Shown one piece after another: positions 10,501 to 20,355 of a stretch of 64,000 nt of DNA. Source of the DNA: Chondrus crispus (lineage: Eukaryota; Rhodophyta; Florideophyceae; Gigartinales; Gigartinaceae). Within the stretch, counting starts at the first letter, position 1; each line of letters begins with the position of its first letter. The position numbers and the translations under genes are program-made. The DNA lies in NCBI RefSeq assembly GCF_000350225.1, contig NW_005179070.1:124001-188000 (forward strand), given 5' to 3'. The notes under the pieces are model-generated. The model did no database searches. It was not told the origin of the DNA and saw nothing but the letters and a program-made list of their open reading frames with translations.

Positions 10501-12103
10501 AGCCGTCTTTCTTCGGTACGAGCACCACCGGGGACGCCCACTCGGTGCTCGCGGGCTCGATAACCCCTGCGTTCAACATCTTGTTGACCTCCTTCGCGAC
10601 CATTTCGCGCATGGCCGGGCCCTTTCGATAGGGCATAGAACGAATTGGTTTCGTTCCCGGTTCGAGGGGAATGCGGTGCTCTGTGGCTTGGATCGTTCCG
10701 AGCGCACCGCTCCACAGACTCGAGTGCTTACGGAGCATTTCGAGCACGTGGCCACGGAGCTTGTCATCGTCGATGTATGACAAGTCAATCTCTTTTTCCC
10801 AATCCATCGATGGATTTTTGGGATCCTTCTGCTGGGGGGGTACAGTACCCCCCGCCGTCGGTTGGGGTATAGGTGTCCGTTCGTCCGGGTCAACCCCTTC
10901 ACTCCCCGCGGTTGCCTTCTCGTCGGAGCTGGATCGGCCAGCTCCGACCTCTCCGACTTGATCGGTAAAGTCGGTCAGGTGTAACGCGAGCGCGACCCCC
11001 TCAGCGACTCGACGTTCGGGCGTGAGGATCGCGAGGGGGTTGCGCTTCGCGTATCCCACGACGGTGTGCTTCGGAAGCCGCCTCTCCCGTCGCGAGAAGT
11101 TTGCGACGATGACTTCGAATGTCTGGTTCGGCAGGACTTCCGCGACGCCATTCGTCAGCCTCACTCCATGCCGGTGTTGGAGTGAGGGCTTGGGCTCCAG
11201 GAACACGAGACCCCTCCCCGCGGTTGTCACACGCACACGGGCTTGCGACATCGCGGGGATGGTAGCCCAGCGGGCGATTCGGATCGCCTGCGGGGCCTCC
11301 TCGCGTACCTCCGGACGACTCGTTTGGCGACCATGTCGCCTGGTAGGGGGAGTCGGTTCCCCCTTCCCATTAACGATGGCTACCGAGCCACCGTGACGAA
11401 GTTCGAGCTTCTGTCCGTCGATGTCGATGCTGCGTACGTGGGCATCGATGAACGCGGTCCCAAGTAGAACGGGAACAGCGAGTTGTTCGGCCACTACGAA
11501 AGGTATGCGGAACGTCGTGTTCCGCAGCCGGACCGCGAGGCGGACGACCGCCGTAAGTCGAAGCGGGTTACTGTTCGCGCCAGCCAGGCGTGGTAATGGC
11601 GCGCCCTGTATTACGTAGCGGGCCCAGTCGGGAGGGAGGTCGGCCTTCCTCACCAAGTTGTAGCCCGAGCACGTGTCGACGGCGATCGTGTGGGGCTTAA
11701 ACGCGTTGCCTTCGGTGGCCACGGAGCCCAAGACGTTATATATTTTCGACGTCATGAGGCATACGAGGCCATCGACCACCTTGGGCGCGACCTTATCGGT
11801 GAGGTCGTTCCGCCGGGGCCTTCGACTTCGGCATTGGCCCCTCTTGCGTTTCCTTCGGCTCGAGCCGGGGGACGTTCGCCTCTCACTGACGCCCGTCCAG
11901 GTGCTGGCGTCCGTACGAGGCGGACATTTTGTCGGCGACCTTGGGCTCACCGGGGTCAGGAGGTCGACCGACTCGTGTCCGTCGGCGTTAACCGCGTCTC
12001 GCTCGTTGCGCTTCACTGGGACGACGGATGTCCCTGTGGTGCCTTCTTCCAACATCGGGTCTACGTGGGTCTCGGTGTTGGGTTTCTCCTGCAATGTCGA
12101 CAT
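7520..12103 (-). CDS. pol: Gypsy Pol polyprotein (protease, RT, RNase H, integrase, chromodomain)
   Basis: The 1,527-residue frame is intact. In order: an aspartic protease near residue 141 with DTCSG where DTGA/DSGA is usual; RT from about 480 with the YLDD catalytic box near 637; RNase H from about 760; an HHCC zinc finger at about 1095-1135; the integrase core with first Asp in DILGPLP (about 1167), second in SDNGPQF (about 1230) and the Glu in NGQVERYN; and a C-terminal chromodomain near 1466-1510 (FLIKWADYDTPTW) that in this family binds histone marks. It copies element RNA and inserts the DNA. The frame is open upstream of the Met to 12259, so expression is probably by -1 shift from gag. 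The Met at 12103 is only the first available. Confidence 0.93.
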   Translation of the reverse strand: MSTLQEKPNTETHVDPMLEEGTTGTSVVPVKRNERDAVNADGHESVDLLTPVSPRSPTKCPPRTDASTWTGVSERRTSPGSSRRKRKRGQCRSRRPRRNDLTDKVAPKVVDGLVCLMTSKIYNVLGSVATEGNAFKPHTIAVDTCSGYNLVRKADLPPDWARYVIQGAPLPRLAGANSNPLRLTAVVRLAVRLRNTTFRIPFVVAEQLAVPVLLGTAFIDAHVRSIDIDGQKLELRHGGSVAIVNGKGEPTPPTRRHGRQTSRPEVREEAPQAIRIARWATIPAMSQARVRVTTAGRGLVFLEPKPSLQHRHGVRLTNGVAEVLPNQTFEVIVANFSRRERRLPKHTVVGYAKRNPLAILTPERRVAEGVALALHLTDFTDQVGEVGAGRSSSDEKATAGSEGVDPDERTPIPQPTAGGTVPPQQKDPKNPSMDWEKEIDLSYIDDDKLRGHVLEMLRKHSSLWSGALGTIQATEHRIPLEPGTKPIRSMPYRKGPAMREMVAKEVNKMLNAGVIEPASTEWASPVVLVPKKDGSLRFCVDYRRLNAKTAADSYPLPRMDDCIDSLGDAAVFTTLDCNSGYWQIPVAPEDRDKTTFTTHMGTYRHLRMPFGLKGAPATFQRALDIILSGVRWQICLVYLDDVIVFSRTDAEHARHLDTVLSLLRSAGISLKLKKCSFFRPKVHYLGHVISPGKLSVSDTASDAFRTFTFPRTLTQVRSFLGACNVYRRFVKGFSKIARPLTDITRKDSDHDFDNPTEVQLQAFESLKAAMISPPILALPRYGRPYLLDTDASAYQLGCTLLQEHDEPNDWRPVGYWSYSLSDSERNYSATERECFAVVWAVRTLRPYIEGTKFTVRTDHDALRWLMSLTESSGRLTRWRLRLAEYEFTIQYRPGRVHQVPDALSRLVSPKVADDSRPTVEVDDDIPTFDGGTTVRDVSNELADHACTASCDHQAVHVFVTTRNQAEARTRSRVRTRDEPRGDDEAPGLQGPNSFWEENDEFDAADIQRAEDPEAGALDSPVAPPQDDLPAPLTIEEIAEEQRVDDFCQTVLARQSESRDSAFFEDHQGVLKRRHPFDPDIVQVVVPRTLRARLLRLCHNPAIAGHPGQNRMYYALRREYYWPHLAADVAATVRGCRTCAMNRVKLRKHLNRLRLFPATRPLESLAIDILGPLPKTKTGKRFLLVTTDRFSKLTQVVALRTITAYTVAVAFCESWVFKYGVPRTLLSDNGPQFNAKFFHSTCRVLGITNLYTSAYHPQTNGQVERYNRTIASMLRNYVGEHQDDWDVYVGPLTYAYNSHVHRTTRTTPFELVLSRPPTEFSLRRTEGDAPPADRGNPRAEFLKTLDSTIQKAYGSLRRTQARYKRDFDKRIRRTNSRLKAGDYVYLNPTDGGKTSNKLASPAVGPYRVLANDQRTITIDRDEVTERVSADRCVYAPPPANAPKASTTTPEDFADKINESTQYAVERLLKHRVMEDGTTEFLIKWADYDTPTWTARTHIPEELVSRYAQRLRARTGRDLTSEVNADVHS

Positions 12104-12243
12104 TGCTGGAGTCCCCGTGCTCGACTCCGATAGCGGGGGATGTATTATCGGACAATACCCCCCGTGTCCTTGGCCAGCACGCGGGGACCGGTCTAGTTCA
12201 TAGGGAAAAGACGGCTCACGCGACCGCGTGTACGTAACCGTCT

Positions 12244-12259
12244 TTACCCTTTTTTCGAA
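12244..12259 (-). other. Candidate -1 frameshift window between gag and pol
   Basis: Gag ends TCG AAA AAA GGG TAA. The pol frame is the -1 frame and is closed by a stop at 12260-12262, so the two frames overlap for only 16 nt, exactly across the A6G3 run. A slip of one base back in the A run joins Gag to Pol. The run does not fit the strict X XXY YYZ heptamer in the gag frame, so the mechanism is inferred. Confidence 0.55.
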
Positions 12260-13734
12260 CTACCGGTGCTATCGGAGCTACCCCCCTGGCTATCGTCGGC
12301 CAGGTCTTCTCCGGGTGGCCGACCACGTGGGTCGGGACTATTCCTCCCGGGCGGCTCGGCAGCCTTGGCGAAGTACTCGGGTACTTCCGGGCCTTGACCT
12401 GCGGCGTCCGGCCGTCGCAGGATATGGGGGACGAAGCGAGTCGGCTCTCCTTCGTGACCCTCCGCGGGTAGGGGGTACGGATCCTCTACCCAGTCTTGCA
12501 GGTACATTATCGCATTCTGTACCTGTTGGGGTAACCGAGAACGGTCTCGGTCCCCTCTCCCTCCTTGGAGGGGGTACCTTGTGTCGGCCTGGCGGTAGTC
12601 GGGCCGATCGCGACGATCGAGTTCGGTACGACGATACCCGCCTCCACGGGGGGCGAATCGAGCGCCCCCACCCGACCGATTCGGGAAACCTTGACGCGGG
12701 GGACGACCCTCGCCGACCGCTTGCCGGAGTAGATTGCGTGCCCCGGGGCGCGTCTCCATCTGGTACCGGTAGTTCCTGTACGCCGTGAACATTCGTTGTT
12801 CCGGCGACAGGAACGGGCAGGCGTACATGGCGTGTCCGTACGTACGACATAGCCAGCACACGTACGCGCTGCCGTCCGTTGAGGCGAAGGTCGCCGCGTG
12901 ACGAGCCTCCTCGTCGGTGAGGAGGGGCACGCGAGGGGCTTCACCTCCGGTATCTCGGTTTGAGATGTCGAGCTCAGCGACCCGGGGGTCCGTACCCCTG
13001 GGTGCTCTTGGAGTGGCCGCGAACGCGGTCGCGTAGCTCGACGTCGTTCCGGTCGACATCGGTGAAGGGGATCGACCCCCTACTGGCCCTGCTCCCTGCG
13101 TAATGAGGACAGGGTCGGCCTGCCACTCATCCTCCCCGACATGGAGGGTAGAGGCGGGCGAACTTGTTGCCGCGGACTTCGTAGTCCTGCCAGCCCTCCC
13201 TGCCGGTTTCGAATCCGGCAGAGGTAAACCGCGTCGAGCGCGGTAAGTGGTTCCTTCTGCCGTTGCGATACGGCGGATGGTCGGAAGATCGGTCTTCTGG
13301 CGGCTCGGCAGCCGCTGCACTGTCTCGGAAACTGCGGCACGGGTCGCGGGAGCGAGTCCCCGCACGAAGTAATGCGCGAGGGACTGTTCGGAGAACACTG
13401 CCGTGCACCGGAACGCGGCCGTTTCGAGCCGGTCCGCGAACGTGCTCTCCGTTTCATGAGATTGTTGTCGCGCCGTCGCGACAGCGTCGTACGCTTCACC
13501 TAACACGTCGTCGGTTAGGTAGCGTTTCAGGAACTGGTTCACGAGTCCCGGCCAACTCACGTCGTCGTGTAGTTGGCCGGCGCAGAGGCCACGCATCGTA
13601 TAACTCGTATACAGGCGCTCCGCGTCGCGCTCTAAGAAGTGCGCGAGGACTCTCACGGCAACACCTTCGGTCAGGTGTTGCGAGTTGCAGGTTATCCGAA
13701 TATCCTTCAAGAACGGTAGGAGCTGGATCGGGTC
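12244..13734 (-). CDS. gag: Gypsy Gag of D1, N-terminus missing
   Basis: This is the structural protein that would form the virus-like particle. The frame is open from the A1 junction at 13734 to the TAA at 12244; the Met at 13710 is internal, since DPIQLLPFLKD is encoded in frame upstream of it. A capsid-like region comes first, then a Ser/Thr-rich linker, then a CCHC zinc knuckle CWLCRTYGHAMYAC (C-X2-C-X4-H-X4-C) near residue 285, and finally an Arg/Gly/Pro-rich nucleic-acid-binding tail. The end overlaps pol as described for the frameshift window. Truncation by the A1 LTR removes the natural start, so this copy cannot be expressed as it stands. Confidence 0.88.
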   Translation of the reverse strand, partial: DPIQLLPFLKDIRITCNSQHLTEGVAVRVLAHFLERDAERLYTSYTMRGLCAGQLHDDVSWPGLVNQFLKRYLTDDVLGEAYDAVATARQQSHETESTFADRLETAAFRCTAVFSEQSLAHYFVRGLAPATRAAVSETVQRLPSRQKTDLPTIRRIATAEGTTYRARRGLPLPDSKPAGRAGRTTKSAATSSPASTLHVGEDEWQADPVLITQGAGPVGGRSPSPMSTGTTSSYATAFAATPRAPRGTDPRVAELDISNRDTGGEAPRVPLLTDEEARHAATFASTDGSAYVCWLCRTYGHAMYACPFLSPEQRMFTAYRNYRYQMETRPGARNLLRQAVGEGRPPRQGFPNRSGGGARFAPRGGGYRRTELDRRDRPDYRQADTRYPLQGGRGDRDRSRLPQQVQNAIMYLQDWVEDPYPLPAEGHEGEPTRFVPHILRRPDAAGQGPEVPEYFAKAAEPPGRNSPDPRGRPPGEDLADDSQGGSSDSTGSSKKG

Positions 13735-14998
13735 TAATGGTAGGTTCGGAGGGGCAAGGGAAAGAAGGAAGGCAGGTTGATGTGTGTGAGTGAAGGAGTT
13801 GGTACCGAGGTTTACTTTGAAGCCGTTTTCCTGCGATACTTATACACTTCGAGTGCTACACTATCGCTCTACTCGGACTCCCAGTAAACCATACTCTACT
13901 ATGCGCGACCAAGCGCGGTCCTCTTATGGCCCGACCATACTGTTCGATTTCCACCTTACGAATCGATTCGTAACTATTAGCTCACAACTATTTCTACACA
14001 TTCCAAATGGCTGTAAACCATGGCCCTATGCATGCAACTGTTTCACACCTTACTAATCTGCATCCAGTCATGCCAGACTTCATTGTTGTGCAACGAACAA
14101 CTTGGCACTTGTCTATTTCCAACAACGCAAACGTCTTTCATATCACAATCCCCATACGTATCCTTGTTTCTCACCTTACTAATTTCGCCAAGCACTGTCA
14201 GATAATTATGGCAAGTTATAACAATGTGCATCCAGACTTTCTACACAACTCACATGAGAATACACGTAAATCACACGAGTACTGTCATGAACTTGCATCC
14301 AACGGCGCACCATGACGAGAGCACAGCGCAACGGTGCGTGCTCACGCAAGACTCGCATACAGCGTGACGCGTACACAGAATAATCGCACAACTGTATTCC
14401 TCTCGCGAGAAGTACTTGTTGTACTTTTGATTCACATGTACTGTACTCGGACACGCGCAGGATCGCAAACAGTCTGACACTGTAAAACTGTAAACCCTCA
14501 TGTGCATACACCTGGATGCGTGTACATGTGTACGTACACGAATCCACCTGGCGACGTGTACATGTGTACACGGCATACATGTGTCCCGCCCGGGGGCCCC
14601 ATGCAATTACCCATTACAACCATGGCAAACCACTTGAAACCCCCAAAACAACGTAATTATGGCATATACAGGCCATTTAAAGTACATCACAAGGCCAATG
14701 ACGCACACGTGGACAACGCTCCACCAATACATTTGCAGCATTAGATCTGAGGGCCAATAGAATTGCAGTATTTCCTGTGTAGTCTATAGTGCTACGGGCC
14801 AAGGTTCCACTTGGCAAAACTATGCAAATTTGCATGACCCTCCGAGAGGCCACTTTCGTCCCCAGAATCCCAAAATCTGAGACTTTACACGTGTCATGTC
14901 GTGATATGGGTAAGAGCGCCCGGACCGTGCAGTCATGTACACGTGTCACTCGATTTTGCACTTTCCAGATAACAGCATGTGGTCGCACATTTTCAATA
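13735..14998 (-). repeat. A1 3' LTR
   Basis: 1,264 bp. On the minus strand it starts TATTGAAAATG after the polypurine tract GAGGGGAGG and ends CCATTA. It abuts the gypsy gag frame at 13734. It contains ACACGTGT boxes and a GTGTACGTACAC palindrome. Confidence 0.93.
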
Positions 14999-15009
14999 CC
15001 TCCCCTCGA

Positions 15010-18000
15010 TCACATGCTTTGGGCAGCTTTGCACTCGGAAAGCCCAACCATGCCCACGAACTTTTCAAACAGCAGGCGACCAAGTGGTTTGGTCGGCATA
15101 TCGGCTAGCATTTCTGTTGTCGGACAATGGTACAATGTGACCAGTTTTCGCTGCACCGCATCTCGAACAAAATGATACGTAATATCAATGTGCTTGTTGC
15201 GACGATTTGTAGATTCGTTCTGAGCAAACGCAATCGTACCAGCGTTGTCACATCCAACGCGAATTGTTGGATCCGAATTCGCACCAAGTACATCAGCATG
15301 GAAGCGTCGAAGCCACGCGGCCTCTTTGCATGCTTCACTGAGTGCGATGTATTCTGCCTCACAAGTAGACTTTGCAACTACTGTTTGTTTCCGGGAAGCC
15401 CAACTGATTGGCCCATCACAAAGCTTGAACACGTACCCACTTGTTGATTTCCGTGATTCAAGGCATCCACCCCAATCTGCGTCGCTATACCCATGAAGTT
15501 CCGTACCAAGATCATCTTTACCAAACACTATTCCAAGATGCTGGGACCCACGCAAGTATCTCAAAACACGTTTCACACCTGTCCAATGCGAATCGTGAGG
15601 GTCGGCACAGTGTTGAGATAACTTTCCAATGGCATACGCAATATCGGGGCGGGTCCCGATCATTAGGAACATTAGACATCCAATGGCCTGACGATATGGT
15701 TCAAAGCATGGGTTGTCATCAGTGCCAGTTTCGGCCACTTGCATTGTGACATGTCGAGACTGTTCCATCGGAGTAACGCAAGGATTGCATGCCGACATTT
15801 TGAACCGTTTCAGTACTGCTTGGGCATACTTCGACTGCGTGACGGTCAGGACGTGTTTAGAACGTATACGGTCGATTTCTAGACCAATACAAGTCTTCGC
15901 TTCGCCAAGGTCTTTCATATCGAATCGTTTGTTGAGTTCATTTTTCATCCATAATATGGCCTCCAAGTCACTTCCAGCTAGCAGCAGATCGTCCACGTAC
16001 AACGCGAAAATCATGATGACATTGCCTTGACGTCGAATGTAAAGACATGGGTCGCTGCGTGTAGTGTTGAAACCAAGTTCAGTGATCAGAAACTCATCGA
16101 TCTTACTATGCCATTGGCGATGGGCTTGCTTAAGACCATAGATTGCTTTCAAAAGTTTACACACCGAATCAGGTTTGACTTTGTCGATGCATCCTTCAGG
16201 TTGCTTCATGTAGATTTCTTCGTGAAGGTCACCGTTGAGGAAGGCAGTCACCACGTCCATCTGATGCAGCTCAAGGTCAAAGTGCGCAGCCAGTGCCAGC
16301 AGCAGACGGATAGTTGTGAACTTGATGACAGGGGCGAAAGTTTCAGTGTAATTGATGCCTTCTACTTGTTGAAAGCCTCGTGCCACAAGACGTCCCTTTG
16401 CAGTTTCGACCAATTTTCCGGACTCGTCAGGAAGTTGCTTCACTCCGAAAACCCACCTGGACGTCAGGATGTTGGATGCTTGAGATCTTGGAACAAGTGT
16501 CCATGTTTTGTTTTTGTGTTGTGAAGCAAGTTCTTTGTCGATGCCCTTCTGCCAGAACCGAGCTTTTGGAGAATCCATAGCTTGCTTGTACGAGTTTGGG
16601 ATTTCCGTTATCACATGGGCGTGGCTAAGGAGTCCAGCAGTCACCAAAGCTGCTGCCCACCACGCCCCAGGCGTTTTGCGAATGCGAGTGGACCGACGGA
16701 GATTAGTTGGCTGATCAATCGTTTCTTCCTCAACTACGTGTTGCTTAACTGTTTCGGTGGTTTCGTCCTCCCCTGGAGTTGGGGAGGAGTTGGAGGATTC
16801 ATCAGAGTCTTGTTGTTCATCCGGCGATGATGCTTCTGATGCCACTGCATCATTTTCTGCAACTTCCTCATCGATGTTCAAGTTGATTGTGTCATCATCA
16901 GTTGTAGCCTCCTCGTTTGTATCCATCGGTTCACCAGATTTGCCTCCCGTGGACTCGTCAAAAGTAACATCTCTGGATACGATCACTTTGTGCAAATCAC
17001 CATCCCACAACTTGTAAGCTTTCGTATTTTCAGCATACCCTAGAAACAATGCCTCCTTTGCACGGGCGTCAAGTTTCTGGATGTTGTGTTTTGGTAATGT
17101 ATACCAACACTTTGAACCGAAAACACGCAAATGACCAACATTTGGCACAGATTTCATCCATAAGTGGTAGGGGGTCATCTTGGGGGGAATGGCACGTGAC
17201 GTGACTCGATTTCGAACGTACACTGCATTGGCAAGTGCTTCTGCCCAGAACCCCTTTGTAACTTTCTTGTGCGCTAGCATGGAGCGCACCAAGTTTACTG
17301 TTCAGTTTATTCTGTTCAGTCGTTCGGCGACGCCATTTTGCTCCGGTGTGTACGCGGTCGTCATTTGATGCTGAGTACCATTTGCAATCAGAAAAGACTT
17401 AAACTCCGTGGACAGATACTCACCACCTCGATCCGTGCGAAGCACTTTGATCTTGCGACCAGTGTGAGTCTGAGCAAGTTGTGCAAACATTTTGTATCGT
17501 TCAAATGCTTCTGATTTATGGTGCATAGGGTACACTACTGACCAGTTTGAGTGATCATCTATGAAGGTAATGAAGTACTTGGCACCACCAATGGACTGCA
17601 CCTCTAAGGGGCCACAAACATCAGAGTGAACTAAGTCTAGACAGAAGGGTGCCCGCCCCGAGGACCGCTCTTTTGGGATCACAGATCGAGTGGCTTTGCC
17701 GTAGACGCACGCAGAACATTTTTCAGAGATGCAATCATTGTCAGTATTGTTGATTTTGTTAGCCTCATTACCAAGTAGTTTGACTCCACTTACCACCTTG
17801 TCACGAATCATCGAAGCAATACCTTGAGAATGCACATGTGCAAAGCGCTCATGCCACGTTTGCAGGGTGGCAGCATGTGCAGATCCGATGTCACTGACGA
17901 TGTCGAGAACGTAAAGTTCTCCAACCAATGTCGCAGTCGCCACTACAGTTGAGCCTCGTCTGAACATGAATTTTCCATTTTCGAACCCAACTTTTAGTCC

Positions 18001-19134
18001 AAGTTCAGTCATTCGGCTGACAGAGAGCAGAGAGAACGCAAAGTCCGGAACGTGCAATACATCCGTCAACTTGCACGGTTCGATGCGGCCATTCACATTT
18101 AACTTCAAGTGAACGTCACCACGGCCGGCAACCTTTGCACTAGCCTTGGTTCCCATCTGAACAGAGGCGCATTCAAGTGGCTCATACGTTGCAAACAAAG
18201 ATCGGTCATATGTAATATGAGCTGTACAAGCCGAATCTACGAGCCACGAAGGCAACATCTCTATATCGTTCGTGTGCGAAGCTTTCGACATCAGACATGT
18301 GAAGTCGACGCTGTTTACAACCATGTCGGGATCAGGTTTCTGCGTGACAAATGCAGATTGTTTCCGCTGAGACATACGCCGTTTATATGTGCTAGGAGGA
18401 GCCGGGCGACGCCCATTCAAATCCTTTCCCCAGCAGCGGGTTGCCGTATGGCCTGTATGACCGCAGTTCGTGCATTTGTAATCATTCATGTCCCGATTGT
18501 TCGGGGCACGATTAACCAGAGCCGATGTCTGTGAGGAGCTAGACTTCATGTTTGCTCGTTGCTCTTCCTGCAGCAGACGACTTTTCACAAAATCCAAACT
18601 GAATATCTTTTCCTCATTACCGAGAGCATCAACTGCAACGATGAGAGCCTCGAAACGGGCAGGCAGACCGTTGAGCACTGCCATGGCCATCTCCTTGTCA
18701 TCGATGTTTACGCTCATTGACTTGAGGATGGCTGCCAGCTGCTTGACACGATTGATGTATGCAAGCACCTTTTCACCGGAAAGCATCTTCACAGTGTAGA
18801 ACTCACGACGTGCAGCTAGTTTGTTCAGCAAAGTGTGCCTCTCAAACACGTTGACAATAGCTTCCCACATCTCATGAGCAGTATCAACATCGCGTACATG
18901 CTCAAGATGCTCATCTGATAGGGAGAGACCAATCAGTGCTTTGGCTTTACTGTCACCTCTGATCCACTTCTTACGCTCTTCCGCGCGTTCCTCACTTGGA
19001 ACTCTTCCCTCAACGATGTATTGGTCAACATCACGAAGAGCAAGCAGAAGTTGTATTTTCTGCTTCCACACGTAGAAGTTGGAGTCCGTCAGTTTGTCGA
19101 TTCTGATGGATCCTCCTCCTCCTTGATCTTCCAT
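15010..19134 (-). pseudogene. gag-pol: Copia A1 Gag-Pol polyprotein with one in-frame stop
   Basis: One frame of about 1,375 codons. Gag with the UBN2-like capsid region comes first, then the CCHC knuckle CTNCGHTGHTATRC, a protease with VDSACTAHIT, an integrase (HERFAHVHSQG zinc region, VHSDVCGP, RTDRGGEYLS, PEQNGVAERLN), an RT with YVDD in LYVDDLLLAGS, and an RNase H ending DMPTKPLGRLLFEK. The start is the Met of MEDQGGGGS at 19134. A 6-bp net change just after the integrase Glu (repeat of CTGAACAG) creates TGA at 17302-17304; the frame is otherwise continuous. A4 and A2 read RTLVNLV there, so this is a lesion of this copy. Without readthrough it makes only Gag, protease and most of integrase. 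Confidence 0.92.
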
Positions 19135-19174
19135 TTTAGTGCAAATAAACTTCAAGTATTCGAAAATCCGTTCG

Positions 19175-19223
19175 GGGATCCCAAGCCGTTAACCGATAGT
19201 CAACACAATGGCAAGCCCACCCG
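19175..19223 (-). promoter_or_regulatory. Conserved 49-bp leader element (A1)
   Basis: On the minus strand it runs from CGGGTGGGCTTGCC to CTTGGGATCCC, about 40 bp before the gag Met. The same block is present in A2, A3, B1, B2 and B3 although the A and B proteins have clearly diverged. It holds the palindromes GTTAAC and GGGATCCC. Function unknown: packaging, dimerisation or translation signals are possible. Confidence 0.7.
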
Positions 19224-19306
19224 TCTAAGAAATTCGATATGATTACTATGAAGTTGCACTAGGAGAAATTTGCGAACAGATATGTGAAATTATTTGGATG
19301 AAATCC

Positions 19307-19978
19307 CTAACTATTCTGTTCACAAACTACCTTTAAGTGTGCGGCACCGTTCTCGTGGCACTTCAGGTGCCCGTGAGACTCAAAGACGCGATTGCAAGGG
19401 ATACAACGCGGAGTCTCCTTAGCGTTGGCAACTTGAATGCGATGAGACCTAGACTGAATGTGGTCGTAAAAGGCCTTCGCACTATTGCCACTAACGCCGC
19501 ACACTTTACAATACCGCTTATACTGCGGGCACACCTTACGATTCCTCTTGCGCTCACGCTTGAACTGCTTATCCGCGAGAACAGCCGCTTTCCGAGCAGA
19601 AAGTCGATGCGTAGTTCTCTTTATTGGTGCGGGAACAGAGTGCGGAATACGAGGAATCCTATATGGTGCGCAACTCGAGGACGGACCCGGAAGCGCGAGC
19701 CGAGGTGAAGGTTGATCCTCAGGCTCAAGCACCTCAACGGATACGACCTCCGATGTCCGAACCGTTCGACCGGTGACCAGCTTCCCAGGCGCAGAGCGCA
19801 TCGGTACTAATTCCAGATCTAACACAACCCCGTAAGAACAGGTATTCACAATAAGGAATATGAAGATAATCGTCAGTAACAGATTTTGGAATTATTGCTC
19901 TTAAGAACCACCAAAACGTGCAAAGACAATCACTTAGATGTGTAGGAAATGGAAAGAAACTCAAAACTTACTTTGCAT
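19307..19978 (-). CDS. Copia A1 leader ORF: two U1-type C2H2 zinc fingers, predicted spliced
   Basis: The open frame at 19307-19849 encodes a Pro/Val-rich N-terminal part, a very basic linker (KQFKRERKRNRK) and two fingers with spacing C-X2-C-X12-H-X5-H, typical of U1-type (zf-met/JAZ) fingers that bind RNA or structured nucleic acid. No ATG opens the frame upstream of VPMRS. A predicted intron with GTAAGT at 19971 and TTAG ending at 19819 joins ATGCAAA (19972-19978) in frame to ATCTGGAA, giving about 172 residues starting MQNLELVP. The same structure is in A3. It sits between the primer binding site and gag, where copia elements do not normally carry a gene. Role unknown. Confidence 0.65.
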
Positions 19979-19994
19979 GAGAGAAAGAAGAAAA

Positions 19995-20341
19995 ACCAAA
20001 TGCGAGATTGACGACGACGGCGGTAGCGGGAGCGGAAACGAAGACGAAGACCAAAGACAGAGACAGCAGCAAGAACCACAGCAAGAACAAAAGCCAAACC
20101 AAGAACAAAGACAACGAAGACAGCGGGGGCGATGACCAAAACCAATTCACACAAGAGAGCAAGAACGACAGCAGCAGCGAAAACCAAAACCAAGAACGAC
20201 GGCAAGAACGAGAGCGACAACGACAGCGAGAAGACCAGCGGAAACAACGACGAGAAACGGCAGCGAAAACGACAGCGACAACGACGGCAGAAACAACGGA
20301 ACAAGAACGACAGACTCATGCAGTGAAACGACAGCGAGGGA
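19995..20341 (-). repeat. Low-complexity leader of A1
   Basis: The sense strand is pyrimidine-rich, made of irregular GTCGTT/GCTGTC-type units following the primer binding site. Overlapping frames stay open because of the simple composition, and I do not call them genes. A similar leader follows the primer binding site in A3 and in the B elements. Confidence 0.7.
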
Positions 20342-20355
20342 CTGGGCCCATAACC
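20342..20355 (-). promoter_or_regulatory. A1 primer binding site (half initiator-tRNA-Met type)
   Basis: On the minus strand GGTTATGGGCCCAG follows the LTR without a gap. Its complement CTGGGCCCATAACC is the anticodon arm of initiator tRNA-Met with CAT in the loop, the primer known from Drosophila copia. Confidence 0.88.

Larger units (their letters stand above)
7510..13734 (-). mobile_element. Ty3/gypsy chromodomain retrotransposon D1, 5' truncated
   Basis: The element contains gag (12244-13734), pol (7520-12103) and a polypurine tract (7510-7521). The order protease, RT, RNase H, integrase, chromodomain is that of chromoviruses in the Ty3/gypsy class. The 5' LTR, leader and gag N-terminus are missing because the A1 copia LTR abuts gag at 13734. 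No target duplication is visible at that junction. Confidence 0.9.

Noticed and set aside
14206..14580. Cys/Tyr/Thr-rich frames of 111-136 codons in every A LTR
   Set aside because: They are translations of the GTGTACATGTGTAC-type palindromes in the LTR and end in LTR sequence; no known protein.
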